Below, in pieces: positions 8,178 to 16,211 of a stretch of 64,000 bases of DNA. The DNA is taken from NCBI RefSeq assembly GCF_000829695.1, contig NZ_BBNN01000022.1, forward strand, positions 176,093 to 240,092, in the 5' to 3' direction. The stretch is from Streptomyces sp. NBRC 110035 (GTDB lineage: Bacteria; Actinomycetota; Actinomycetes; Streptomycetales; Streptomycetaceae). Under the pieces are notes generated by a model. It did no database searches. It was given only the letters and a program-made list of their open reading frames with translations, and was not told the origin of the DNA. Numbering within the stretch: position 1 is the stretch's first letter; the number at the start of each line of letters is the position of its first letter. Both the position numbers and the translations under genes were made by a program.

Positions 8178-9268
8178 GCGAGCCCGGCATCACGGGTGCT
8201 CCGGGCGGGCCGGGCGGGCCCGACGCGTCCGGCCCGCCCGGCGTCTCGGTCGTGATCTGCGCCTACACCGAGGACCGCTGGGAGGACGTCCTCGCGGCGG
8301 TCGCCTCGGTGCGGGCGCAGTCCCGGCCGGCCCTGGAGACCCTGCTGGTCGTGGACCACAACCAGGTTCTGCTGGACCGGCTGGCCGAGGAGTACCAGGA
8401 GACCGAGGACGTGCGGGTGCTCGCCAACGCGGGCCCCCGCGGCCTGTCCGCGGGACGCAACACCGGCATCGCCGCCTCGCGCGGCGGGATCGTCGCGTTC
8501 CTCGACGACGACGCCGTGGCCGAACGCGACTGGCTCGGGCACTTCGCCGAGGCGTACGCCGATCCGCGCGTGATGGCGGTCGGCGGGCGCACCGAACCCC
8601 TCTGGGCGTCGGGGCGGCGCCCCGGCTGGTTCCCCGAGGAGTTCGACTGGGTGGTGGGCTGCACCTACCGGGGACTGCCGCCCGGACGCGTGCGGGTACG
8701 CAACGTCCTCGGCGGCAACGCCTCCTTCCGGCGCACCGCCTTCGACGCGGCGGGCGGCTTCGCCACCGGGATCGGGCGGGACGGGAACAAGCGCCCGCTG
8801 GGCGGGGAGGAGACGGAACTGTGCATCCGCCTCAGTCGCGCCCGGCCCGACGCGGTCCTGCTGATCGACGACCGCGCGGTGATCCACCACCGGGTGCCCG
8901 AGACCCGCGAGCGCTTCCGCTACTTCCGCACCCGCACCTACGCCGAGGGCCTGTCCAAGGCGCTGGTGGCGCGCAGCGTGGGCGCCGGGAAGGGGCTGGA
9001 GTCGGAACGCCGGTACACCACACGGGTGCTGCCCGCCGGGGTGGTGCGGGGGCTGCGGGACGCCCTGCTGGCCCGGCCGGGCGGGGCGGGGCGCGCGGGC
9101 GCGATCGTCGCCGGGGTGCTCACGGCGGCGGGCGGATACGCGGTGGGGAGTGTGCGGGCGCGGCGGGGCGGGGTCACGTTCTCCGTGGTCGACGTGTCGG
9201 ACCCGGAAGGCGGGGCGCACGGCGGGGAGGACCGGCCGGACGGGGAGCCAGGGGGTGTCCGTGGCTGA
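8174..9268 (+). CDS. family 2 glycosyltransferase
   Basis: 364 residues from TTG 8174, which overlaps the previous stop (TTGA) and is preceded by GGGGAAGG. A Gly/Pro linker leads to VSVVICAYTEDRW, GLSAGRNTGI and FLDDDA (the DxD). NASFRR and a GGEETELCIRLSR acceptor-side motif follow, as in rhamnosyl- or other GT2 enzymes that extend surface glycans. A hydrophobic Gly/Ala segment near residues 305-325 may touch the membrane. The C-terminal ~25 residues are charged and Gly-rich and overlap the start of the deacetylase gene. Substrate unknown. Confidence 0.87.
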   Translation: MSEPGITGAPGGPGGPDASGPPGVSVVICAYTEDRWEDVLAAVASVRAQSRPALETLLVVDHNQVLLDRLAEEYQETEDVRVLANAGPRGLSAGRNTGIAASRGGIVAFLDDDAVAERDWLGHFAEAYADPRVMAVGGRTEPLWASGRRPGWFPEEFDWVVGCTYRGLPPGRVRVRNVLGGNASFRRTAFDAAGGFATGIGRDGNKRPLGGEETELCIRLSRARPDAVLLIDDRAVIHHRVPETRERFRYFRTRTYAEGLSKALVARSVGAGKGLESERRYTTRVLPAGVVRGLRDALLARPGGAGRAGAIVAGVLTAAGGYAVGSVRARRGGVTFSVVDVSDPEGGAHGGEDRPDGEPGGVRG

Positions 9269-10061
9269 CGAACGGGTGCCGATCCTCATGTACCACTCGG
9301 TGGCCGACGCCCCCAGCGACGCCACCCGTGCGCTGTCCGTGTCCCCGCGGGCGTTCGCCGGACAGATGGCGGTGATCGCCGCGCGGGGCCTCACCCCCGT
9401 CGGCACGGCCGAACTGGCCGCCCGCTGGCGCACCGGGCGGCCGCTGCCCGCGCGGCCGGTCCTCATCACGTTCGACGACGGCTACGAGGGCGTGCACCGG
9501 CACGCCCTGCCGGCCCTCGCCGAGCACGGCTTCCCCGCCACGCTGTTCGTCTCCACGGGATGGCTCCGGGGGCCCCACGACACCGGCGGCGGCCCGGACG
9601 CCATGCTCGACTGGGAGCAGGTCCGCGAACTGGCCGCCGCGGGCGTGGAGATCGGCGGCCACAGCCACAGCCACCCGCAGCTCGACCAGCTCGACGACCG
9701 GCGGCTGCGCTCCGAGCTGATCCTGTGCAAGGAGATCGTCTCGGACCAGCTGGGCCGCGCTCCCACGTCGTTCGCCTATCCCTACGGCTACTCCAGCCGC
9801 CGGGTGCGGGAGGCGGTGCGGGAGACGGGGTACGCGCAGGCACTCGCCGTCGGCAACGGGCTCGCCCGCCGCGTGCAGGGGCCGTACGCGCTGCGGCGCG
9901 TGACCGTGCGCCGGTCGACGGACGCCGCCGAGTTCGAGCGGCTGGTGGACGGCCGCGACCTGGCGCGCGTCTTCGCCCGGGACCGGGCCCTGACCAAGGG
10001 GTACGCGGTGCTCCGGCGGGCACGGCACGCGCGGCGGGCGGCGGCGCGCGTCCTGCGGTGA
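9255..10061 (+). CDS. polysaccharide deacetylase (NodB homology, CE4)
   Basis: 268 residues from GTG 9255 (GGGGAG at 9242-9247); overlaps the GT gene by 14 nt. NodB motifs are intact: ITFDDG (Asp74-Asp75), the metal-binding GGHSHSHPQLD and FAYPYGY. It begins with PILMYHSV, typical of xylan/PgaB-like deacetylases. No signal peptide or transmembrane helix is obvious, which is unusual because most CE4 enzymes act outside; export by another route or a cytoplasmic lipid-linked substrate are possibilities. With the two upstream glycosyltransferases it implies synthesis and N- or O-deacetylation of one glycan. Confidence 0.88.
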   Translation: MSVADERVPILMYHSVADAPSDATRALSVSPRAFAGQMAVIAARGLTPVGTAELAARWRTGRPLPARPVLITFDDGYEGVHRHALPALAEHGFPATLFVSTGWLRGPHDTGGGPDAMLDWEQVRELAAAGVEIGGHSHSHPQLDQLDDRRLRSELILCKEIVSDQLGRAPTSFAYPYGYSSRRVREAVRETGYAQALAVGNGLARRVQGPYALRRVTVRRSTDAAEFERLVDGRDLARVFARDRALTKGYAVLRRARHARRAAARVLR

Positions 10062-10156
10062 CCCGGGCACACGGTGCGCTTCACGTACGGCGCGCGTCCC
10101 GCGCGCCTCGGGGAAACCGGGTGCGCGGGGGCGTCCGCGTGCCCGATCATGGCGGT

Positions 10157-11254
10157 ATGCCAGCGAACCCGCACGACGCACTGCCGATCCGGCTCAACGT
10201 CGACGACAGCGACTCCCCGTCCGACGTCGTCGACGCGCTGTTCCTCGGCCGCTTCGCGACGGGCGAGCAGCCGTTCTCGCACGCGGCGAGCATCGACCGC
10301 GTGCGCTCCGGCGCGACCCTGCTGCCGAAGGGCGCCGAGGTGCTGCGGACCGCCCGGGACGACGACCGCAGCGCCACCCTGGCCCAGGGCGACGGCTGGA
10401 CGCTGCTGGTCTCCCGCTGGAACCGGGGCGCCGACGTCACCGTCACCGCGACCACCGCCGAACTCGCGGCGAAGATCCTCGACGAGGCCACGGACGGCGC
10501 TGCGGACGAAACGGAACCGCAGCCGGAGAACGTCACCATGGGCTTCTGGTACGTGTCCCCCCGTCGCGGCCCGCACCGCACCACCCGGCAGATCTCCGCG
10601 GGCACCTGGGACGAGATCCGGTCCAACTACACCGCGCCGGTGGCGGACGCCATGGACGGTCTGATGAAGACCGGGCCCGAGGACATCGCGGGCCGGCTGC
10701 TCCTGCTGCACGGCCCGCCGGGCACCGGGAAGACGTCCGCGCTGCGCACGCTGGCCCGCTCCTGGCAGGACTGGTGCCGGGTGGACTGCGTCCTGGACCC
10801 GGAGCGGCTCTTCTCCGACGTCGGCTATCTGATGGACATCGCGATCGGCGAGGAGGACACGACGACGGGCAAGGGGCGCTGGCGGCTGCTGCTGCTGGAG
10901 GACTGCGACGAGCTGATCCGCGGCGAGGCCAAGCACACCGCGGGGCAGGCCCTGTCCCGGCTGCTGAACCTCACCGACGGCCTGCTCGGCCAGGGCCGCA
11001 ACGTACTGGTGGGCGTCACCACCAACGAGGACCTGGAGCGCCTCCACCCGGCCGTGGTCCGCCCCGGCCGCTGTCTCGCCCGGATCGAGGTGGGGCCGCT
11101 GACCCGGGCCGAGGCGGTGGACTGGCTGGGCCACGAGGACGGCGTCGGCCGCGAGGGCGCCACCCTGGCCGAGCTGTACGCCCTGCGCAGGGGCACCTCC
11201 CCGACGGCACTGCCGCAACCACGGAAGGACGCGGAGGCGGGGCTGTACTTGTAA
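10157..11254 (+). CDS. AAA+ ATPase, DUF5925-type
   Basis: 365 residues. The N-terminal half (~1-140) is the domain I associate with DUF5925. The AAA module follows: Walker A HGPPGTGKTS near residue 185, Walker B LLLLEDCDEL near 245, a sensor-1 Asn in VTTNED and an arginine in RPGR typical of the classical AAA clade. C-terminal residues are Pro/Lys-rich. ATG 10157 is preceded by only a weak GGCGG. No protease, chaperone or partner gene is adjacent, so its target is unknown. It stands alone after the deacetylase (about 95 bp). Confidence 0.82.
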   Translation: MPANPHDALPIRLNVDDSDSPSDVVDALFLGRFATGEQPFSHAASIDRVRSGATLLPKGAEVLRTARDDDRSATLAQGDGWTLLVSRWNRGADVTVTATTAELAAKILDEATDGAADETEPQPENVTMGFWYVSPRRGPHRTTRQISAGTWDEIRSNYTAPVADAMDGLMKTGPEDIAGRLLLLHGPPGTGKTSALRTLARSWQDWCRVDCVLDPERLFSDVGYLMDIAIGEEDTTTGKGRWRLLLLEDCDELIRGEAKHTAGQALSRLLNLTDGLLGQGRNVLVGVTTNEDLERLHPAVVRPGRCLARIEVGPLTRAEAVDWLGHEDGVGREGATLAELYALRRGTSPTALPQPRKDAEAGLYL

Positions 11255-11374
11255 GCACGAGGGCACGGGGCCGGTGCTCCGGAACCGGGCCGGCCTGCTC
11301 CCGCACGACGGCCCGCGGCTGGGGCCTGTGGCGGAAGGGGCGTCGTCGCCCGGAGGGCGGCCGCGCGGCGTCCT

Positions 11375-11413
11375 GGGGGTCCCCTGCTCGAGCGAAGCCG
11401 GGAGCTCGGGGGA
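11375..11413. repeat. Streptomyces interspersed hairpin element
   Basis: In the gap after the ATPase gene the sequence GGGGTCCCCTGCTCGAGCG is followed by AAGCCGGGAGCTCGGGGGA. The ends (TCCCC with GGGGA, GCTC with GAGC) fold back around a GAGCGAAGCC core. From memory, very similar CTCGAGCGAAGCCG-cored hairpins are scattered between genes in many Streptomyces genomes. It may also serve as terminator for the ATPase gene. Confidence 0.6.
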
Positions 11414-11535
11414 GCGTGCTCGGGGCGTGCCGCCCGGAAGCCCTCGCACCGGGCGGGCGCACCCGGGCTTCCGGGAGGTGCGGCGGGAGCGCGTGCCGGG
11501 CGTCGCGCGGCAGACGCCTCTTCCGTCCCAAGGCC

Positions 11536-11904
11536 CTACGCCTCGTACGCCGCCCGCAGCGCGTCCCGGGCGGCGGCCAGGGCCGCGTCCTCGTCCAGCC
11601 CGAGCCGTCGTGCCCGCTCCGCGTACGCCCGGGCCGCCACCGCGACCTCACGCTCCGCGGCCGAGCCCGCGGCGGCGACGAACGTGCCGTTGCGGCCGCG
11701 GGTCTCGATCACGCCGTCCGCCTCCAGCGCGCGGTAGGCCTTGGCCACCGTGTTCGCGGCGAGGCCGAGGGACTGGGCCAGGCCCCGTACCGTCGGCAGC
11801 CGGTGGCCCACCGGCAGCACCCCCGACCGGGCCTGCTCGGAGATCTGCACCCGCACCTGCTCGTACGGCGGCGCGCTGTCGTCGATATGGATCTTCAGGG
11901 TCAC
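11536..11904 (-). CDS. small GntR-family transcriptional regulator (YtrA-like)
   Basis: 122 residues from GTG 11902-11904. A short N-terminal strand (IHIDDSAPPYEQV) precedes a winged-helix DNA-binding domain with the GntR signature LPTVRGLAQSLGLAANTVAKAYRALE. A short helical tail of about 45 residues follows instead of a full effector domain. This is the YtrA subfamily, whose members usually control neighbouring transporter genes; none is present here. It is divergent from the GNAT gene, with starts 82 bp apart, so it may regulate that gene and itself. Confidence 0.88.
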   Translation of the reverse strand: MTLKIHIDDSAPPYEQVRVQISEQARSGVLPVGHRLPTVRGLAQSLGLAANTVAKAYRALEADGVIETRGRNGTFVAAAGSAAEREVAVAARAYAERARRLGLDEDAALAAARDALRAAYEA

Positions 11905-11986
11905 GGCCCGATTGTCCCGCACCCGGCGAGGAACGAGCGGAAAATGAGAGGCTGCCCCGGCACGTCTCCCCGTAGCGTGCGCGTCC

Positions 11987-12931
11987 ATGACTGTGACCGT
12001 CCGCGATCTGCGCCCCGAAGCCCGAGCCGACCTCGAGGGCTTCGCCCGCGTCCGGCACGCCGCGCTGCCGTTCGTCCTCCTGACCCCGGAGTCCCTCGCC
12101 CACGACCTCACCCGTCTGCACCCCGACGCCCGCTGCCGTCCCCTCGTCGCCGTGGCCGACGGCGAGGTGATCGGCACGGCGCAGGTGCACCTGACCCACG
12201 AGAGCTCCGAGCCGGGCCAGGGCAACATCAACGTGTACGTGCATCCCGGGCACACGCGCCGGGGCGCCGGGACGGCGCTCGTGCGCGCCGCCGAGAAGCA
12301 CCTGACCGCGCACGGGGCGACCAGGCTGTTCGCCCGGGTGCTGGACGAACCCGGCAACCGCGCCTTCGCCGAACGGCACGCCTACCGGGCGAGCCGCACC
12401 GCTCACTTCCTCCGTCTGGACCTGGCGAACGGCACCCTCCCCCCGCTCCAGGACCCGCCACCCGGCGTCGAGCTGCGCACGGGCTCGGACTTCGCCGACG
12501 ACCCGCACCCGCTGTTCGCGCTGGACGCGGAAACCAGCGCGGACGAACCGAGCGATGTGGACACGGAGTTCACCGACTACGAGGCCTGGCTGGAGGGGAC
12601 CTGGCTGGAGGAGACCTGGCGGCACCCGCTGTTCAGCCCCGAGCTGACCTCGGTGACGGTGCTGGACGGCCGGCCCGCCGCCTTCTCCGCGGCCCGCACG
12701 GACGGCGGCACCCGGTACGGCACGGCCATGACCGGCACCGCCAGGGCCCACCGCGGCCGGGGTCTGGCCAAGCTCGCCAAGAACGACTCCCTGCACCGCG
12801 CCCGCGCCGCCGGGTGCACGGAGGCGTTCACGGGCAACGACACCGGGAACGAGCCGATGATCGCGATCAACCGGTGGTTCGGCTACGAGGTCTGTGGCAC
12901 GGAGGTGCGGTATGTCCGTGAACTCGGCTGA
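11987..12931 (+). CDS. double-domain GNAT N-acetyltransferase
   Basis: 314 residues with two tandem GNAT folds. The first (~1-155) carries the acetyl-CoA loop HPGHTRRGAGTALV and an N-terminal FARVRH segment. The second (~165-314) has TARAHRGRGLAKLAK and ends with the typical NRWFGYEVCG motif. This resembles the two-domain acetyltransferases related to mycothiol synthase, but no substrate can be assigned. There is no Shine-Dalgarno; TAGCGT at 11973-11978 lies 8 nt before ATG, suggesting a leaderless transcript. The stop overlaps the DUF402 gene start. Confidence 0.85.
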   Translation: MTVTVRDLRPEARADLEGFARVRHAALPFVLLTPESLAHDLTRLHPDARCRPLVAVADGEVIGTAQVHLTHESSEPGQGNINVYVHPGHTRRGAGTALVRAAEKHLTAHGATRLFARVLDEPGNRAFAERHAYRASRTAHFLRLDLANGTLPPLQDPPPGVELRTGSDFADDPHPLFALDAETSADEPSDVDTEFTDYEAWLEGTWLEETWRHPLFSPELTSVTVLDGRPAAFSAARTDGGTRYGTAMTGTARAHRGRGLAKLAKNDSLHRARAAGCTEAFTGNDTGNEPMIAINRWFGYEVCGTEVRYVRELG

Positions 12932-13412
12932 CCGCCCGGTCCTCCTGGACGTCGTCCTCGTCAAGGGGGGGCGCACGAAGACCGCCTACCCGGCCGAACT
13001 GCTCGCCGACGACGGCACCCGCGTCACCGTGCGCGCCCCCTGGGCGGGCGACGGCGTGCGGGACTTCGGCTTCGTCCGCTTCGAGCCCGGCGACGTCTTC
13101 ACCGAGTACTACTGGCGGGACCGGTGGTACGCGGTGAAGGAGGTGCGCACCGCCACAGGCACCCTCAAGGGCCACTACTGCGACATCACCCGTCCGGCCG
13201 AGCTCTCCGGCAACCGGCTGGTGGTCGAGGACCTCGACCTGGACCTGTGGGTCCCGGCGGACGGCACGGACGTACGGCGGCTGGACGAGGACGAGTTCGA
13301 GGCGAGCGGCCTCGCCTCGACGGATCCCGGGGCCGCTGCCGCCGCGGTGGCCGCCCTCGACGAACTGGACGCCCTGGCCCGCGGGGGCGGACTGGGCACG
13401 CTGCTCGCGTGA
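12912..13412 (+). CDS. DUF402 (FomD/Ntdp-like) protein
   Basis: 166 residues from ATG 12912 with GGAGG at 12901-12905; the start lies inside the GNAT gene (20-nt overlap), so the two are co-expressed. The body matches DUF402: the YYWRDRWY segment, VRTATGTLKGHYCDITRP, then DLDLDLWVPADG with its acidic cluster. Family members include FomD and nucleoside tri/diphosphatases that use the Asp cluster to bind a divalent metal. The nucleotide substrate here is not predictable. Confidence 0.82.
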   Translation: MSVNSADRPVLLDVVLVKGGRTKTAYPAELLADDGTRVTVRAPWAGDGVRDFGFVRFEPGDVFTEYYWRDRWYAVKEVRTATGTLKGHYCDITRPAELSGNRLVVEDLDLDLWVPADGTDVRRLDEDEFEASGLASTDPGAAAAAVAALDELDALARGGGLGTLLA

Positions 13413-13428
13413 GGGGGCCGGGTCCGGG

Positions 13429-13584
13429 TCAGTCGTCCGTCGCCACGACCACCGCGTAGCGCCCGTCGTCCACCTCCCGGCCCCACAGCGCCACGTCGTC
13501 CGACAGCCGCTCCGCACTCACCCGCCCGCCGAGCGGGGCCAGGAGGGCGGTGAGCCGGTCCGCCGGTGTCCCGACCGGGCTCAC
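13429..13584 (-). CDS. small hypothetical protein
   Basis: 51 residues from GTG 13582-13584, with GGAGG nine bases upstream. The sequence (VSPVGTPADRLTALL start, YAVVVATDD end) has ordinary Streptomyces codon bias and a balanced composition, and it fills the gap between DUF402 and the LPMO. A longer version to 13626 has no site. I do not recognise a family. It converges on the DUF402 gene. Confidence 0.5.
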   Translation of the reverse strand: MSPVGTPADRLTALLAPLGGRVSAERLSDDVALWGREVDDGRYAVVVATDD

Positions 13585-13811
13585 CGTCCCCCGCCTCCCG
13601 CACGTCCCTGCCGCCCACCCCCACAACTCCTCGGCCGGGGCCGCTCACGGGTGGCAACCTGATCCCAGCCTGAGCACCCCCTTAACGGGGCCATAAGGAT
13701 CAGCGCGAGCGGCCTTCGGCAGGCGATTTCCGGGATTCCTGGCGCTAGTTTCTGAGCCACCCCCCACAGGATCCCCCCGAGCCCGTTGATCGTCCGAGGA
13801 GTTGCTGCCCC

Positions 13812-14912
13812 ATGCCCGCACGCCGCAAGGCCGCTGTCGCCGCCGTCGGTATCGTCCCGCTCGCCCTGACCGGACTGTCCGCCTCGCCGGCGGCCGCGCA
13901 CGGTTCGATGGGTGACCCGGTCAGCAGGGTCGCGCAGTGCTTCGCCGAGGGTCCGGAGAGCCCGAAGTCGGCGGCGTGCCGGGCGGCGGTCGCGGCCGGC
14001 GGCACCCAGGCGCTCTACGACTGGAACGGCGTACGCATCGGCGACGCGGGCGGACGTCACGAGGAGCTGATCCCCGACGGCACGCTGTGCAGCGCGAACA
14101 ACGAGGCGTTCAAGGGGCTCGACCTGGCCCGCGCCGACTGGCCCGCGACCTCGGTGAGCAGCGGCTCGTACACCTTCAAGTACCGGGTGACCGCCCCGCA
14201 CAAGGGTGACTTCAAGGTGTACATCACCAAGCCCGGCTACGACCCGGCGGAGCCGCTGGGCTGGGGCGACCTGGATCTGGCGAACCCGGTGGCTTCGTCC
14301 ACCGACCCGGCCGCGGCCGGCGGTTTCTACACGTTCTCCGGCGCCCTCCCCGAGCGGTCGGGCAAGCACCTGCTGTACGCGGTGTGGCAGCGCTCGGACA
14401 GCCCGGAGGCGTTCTACTCCTGCTCGGACGTCTCGTTCGGCGGAGGGCAAGGAGACGCGAACGGGGGCGCCGACGACAGCGGAAGCGGGTCCGGCGCCGG
14501 TGACACGCCCACCGGTGACACGCCCAAGGGCGAGGCCGCCCCGGCGCCGGTCGCCTCCGCGCCCTCCGAGGAGCAGATCGACGACGGCACCGACAGGTCG
14601 ACCGTCGAGAACCACGGTCACGGGGACGACGACCCGCACACCACCGCACAGCCTGCCCCGGCCGGCGCGGACACCGCCGGCGGGAAGACGGGCGACGGCG
14701 CGGACGCGGACGCGGACGGCGCCGACGGTGCCCCCGAGGCCGCCGTCAACCAGCCCAAGGCGGCCGGCGCTTCGGGGAACCTCGCGGAGACCGGCGGCGA
14801 CGGGGCCGCCCCGTACCTGATGGTCGGCGGGGCCGCCGCCCTGGCGCTCGGTTCGGCGGCGCTGTTCGCCTCCACCCGGCGGCGCGCGGTGAGCGGGCGG
14901 CACGGCCGCTGA
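13812..14912 (+). CDS. AA10 lytic polysaccharide monooxygenase with LAXTG wall anchor
   Basis: 366 residues. The signal peptide ends SPAAA so that the mature N terminus is His30 (HGSMGDPV), as required for the copper histidine brace. His130 (TAPHKGDF) is the second brace residue, and the FYSCSDVSF segment gives the axial aromatic and a disulfide Cys. The catalytic domain spans 30-210. An acidic, disordered linker leads to LAETG at 324-328, a membrane helix and an RRR tail: a class E sortase signal (LAXTG, used in streptomycetes). The enzyme should therefore be bound to the wall rather than released. I recall a surface LPMO called LpmP in S. coelicolor/lividans; equating this gene with it is inference. 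GAGGAG at 13796-13801 supports ATG 13812. Confidence 0.92.
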   Translation: MPARRKAAVAAVGIVPLALTGLSASPAAAHGSMGDPVSRVAQCFAEGPESPKSAACRAAVAAGGTQALYDWNGVRIGDAGGRHEELIPDGTLCSANNEAFKGLDLARADWPATSVSSGSYTFKYRVTAPHKGDFKVYITKPGYDPAEPLGWGDLDLANPVASSTDPAAAGGFYTFSGALPERSGKHLLYAVWQRSDSPEAFYSCSDVSFGGGQGDANGGADDSGSGSGAGDTPTGDTPKGEAAPAPVASAPSEEQIDDGTDRSTVENHGHGDDDPHTTAQPAPAGADTAGGKTGDGADADADGADGAPEAAVNQPKAAGASGNLAETGGDGAAPYLMVGGAAALALGSAALFASTRRRAVSGRHGR

Positions 14913-14932
14913 CCTCACGTCGACCGCGACCC

Positions 14933-14967
14933 GGGGCCTGTCCGGCGGCTCAGGCCGGACAGGCCCC
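14933..14967. terminator. bidirectional terminator hairpin
   Basis: Perfect 13-bp stem (GGGGCCTGTCCGG, 14933-14945, with 14955-14967) and a 9-nt loop between the convergent LPMO and lipase genes. Confidence 0.9.
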
Positions 14968-14994
14968 GACACACGTACGGGCCGGTTGCACGTG

Positions 14995-15858
14995 TCAGCT
15001 GAACGCCGAGGCGCAGGTGGTGGGGCGGGCACGGGCCGGGTCGAGGGCGTTGGCGACCTCGTGGAAGGCGATCCGGTCGATCAGCCCGATCGCCACGTGC
15101 TCGGACAGGTCGACCGGACACAGGTCCTGGAGCAGCACGTTGCGCACGTTCGGCCCGCTCAGGTACTGGCTGCGGTAGGGGGTGACCACCTGGTCGTACC
15201 GGGTGGCGATGACGGTGTAGCGGACGCCGGGCACGGTGTCCCCGCCCGCGTTGAGCCTGGTGAGGAAGTCCGAGCCGGCGACCTGCTGGGCGAGGGCGGG
15301 GGTGGCCTCGGTCAGGAGGTCCCCGACGCCGGGGAAGTACGGCAGCAGGTCGGTGAAGCCGGCGAGGGTGGTGCCGTGGTTGCTGGGGGCGATCCCGACG
15401 AGGGCGTTCACCTCGTCGGCACCCCCGAGGAACTTGAGGTAGTGGCGGGGCATCATGCCGCCCTGCGAGTGCCCGACGATGTCGGCCTTCGTCGCTCCGG
15501 TCGCGGCGAGCACCTTGCCGACGAAGGCGTCGAGCTGTTGCGCGGACTCTTCGATGGGGCCGAGGCCGTGGAAGAAGGGGACGCCGTCGAGCTGCCCGTA
15601 GTCGAGGGAGAAGACGCAGTAGTCACGGTGGGTCAGGTAGGGCGCGAGGCCCAGCCAGTTGTCGACGGAGTTCCCGAAGGTGCCGTGGACCAGGACGACG
15701 GGGCGGGGATGGTCTGCGGACGGCTTGCAGGAGTAGTCGTTCCAGCCCGAGCTGGGCGCACCCGCGGCGTGGGCACCGGTGGCGGTGGGGACAGCGAGGG
15801 CCGCGGCGGCCAGCAGGAGCGCGGCCAGGGGTCTGACCACTCGTTTCCAGGGCAGCAT
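14995..15858 (-). CDS. secreted alpha/beta-hydrolase lipase
   Basis: 287 residues from ATG 15856-15858 with AAGGAGAT ahead of it. The signal peptide has a long Ala/Leu core ending in GAHAAG. The oxyanion motif VLVHGTFGN, nucleophile elbow GHSQGG and a C-terminal LSEHVAIG carrying a candidate catalytic His place it with Streptomyces/Burkholderia-type triacylglycerol lipases (lipase class 2, EstA-like). Four Cys in the mature part could form disulfides. It converges on the LPMO gene. A CRP-like palindrome overlaps its presumed promoter. Confidence 0.9.
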   Translation of the reverse strand: MLPWKRVVRPLAALLLAAAALAVPTATGAHAAGAPSSGWNDYSCKPSADHPRPVVLVHGTFGNSVDNWLGLAPYLTHRDYCVFSLDYGQLDGVPFFHGLGPIEESAQQLDAFVGKVLAATGATKADIVGHSQGGMMPRHYLKFLGGADEVNALVGIAPSNHGTTLAGFTDLLPYFPGVGDLLTEATPALAQQVAGSDFLTRLNAGGDTVPGVRYTVIATRYDQVVTPYRSQYLSGPNVRNVLLQDLCPVDLSEHVAIGLIDRIAFHEVANALDPARARPTTCASAFS

Positions 15859-15907
15859 CGTGTGATCTCCTTGCACGTCAAGGGGAGGATGCGAGGACCT
15901 TGCGCCC

Positions 15908-15923
15908 TGTGACCCGGATCACG
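15908..15923. promoter_or_regulatory. CRP-like palindrome upstream of the lipase
   Basis: TGTGACCCGGATCACG has the TGTGA-N6-TCAC layout of CRP/FNR-family operators. It overlaps the candidate -10 of the lipase, centred about 57 bp before the start codon, so a bound regulator would be expected to repress. Assignment to Streptomyces Crp is inference. Confidence 0.4.
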
Positions 15924-16082
15924 AGGCTGTTGTTCATCCGTCAAGTTACGGACGAGTAGCCCCAGAGGGAAGTTACGCGTCGGTAAAAACTTCCGGCGGT
16001 GCCCGGCGGGACGCCGATGACACCTGGTACGGCGTCACCGGACATCGGGAGCCGTCGCGTCGAGGGCGACGTCCCGCCTCGC

Positions 16083-16127
16083 GGGCGAGCCGCGCCGCCG
16101 GAACCCGTCCGCCGGCGCGGCTCGCCC
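16083..16127. terminator. 15-bp GC inverted repeat
   Basis: GGGCGAGCCGCGCCG (16083-16097) pairs perfectly with 16113-16127 around a 15-nt loop. It lies beyond the protease terminator on the minus strand and probably insulates the lipase promoter. Confidence 0.65.
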
Positions 16128-16157
16128 CGAAGGGACGCGCCCAGGGGGCACACGCGG

Positions 16158-16190
16158 ACGTCCCGCCCCTCGCGTGGAGGGACGGGACGT
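16158..16190 (-). terminator. terminator of the S1 protease gene
   Basis: 14-bp stem with one mismatch (16158-16171 with 16177-16190) and a 5-nt loop, about 20 bp downstream of the protease stop. Confidence 0.8.
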
Positions 16191-16211
16191 CGGTGGAGTG
16201 CCGCGGGTGGA

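Larger units (their letters stand above)
15859..16211. other. intergenic region upstream of the lipase, with operators and hairpins
   Basis: No gene. For the lipase (reading left), TTGACG at 15944-15939 and TGATCC 17 bp further on could be -35 and -10. TCCGT and ACGGA (15937-15952) form an inverted repeat, and AAGTTACG occurs twice about 30 bp apart. The right half holds two strong hairpins, listed separately. Confidence 0.5.

Noticed and set aside
7892..9469. 525-codon minus-strand ORF across the glycosyltransferases
   Set aside because: Overlaps two genes with clear GT2 motifs on the plus strand; no family motifs or start signal of its own.
13812..13905. Tat signal on the LPMO (RRK near the N terminus)
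   Set aside because: The ARRKAAVAA start lacks the second half of the SRRxFLK pattern; a Sec signal is adequate, so no Tat claim is made.
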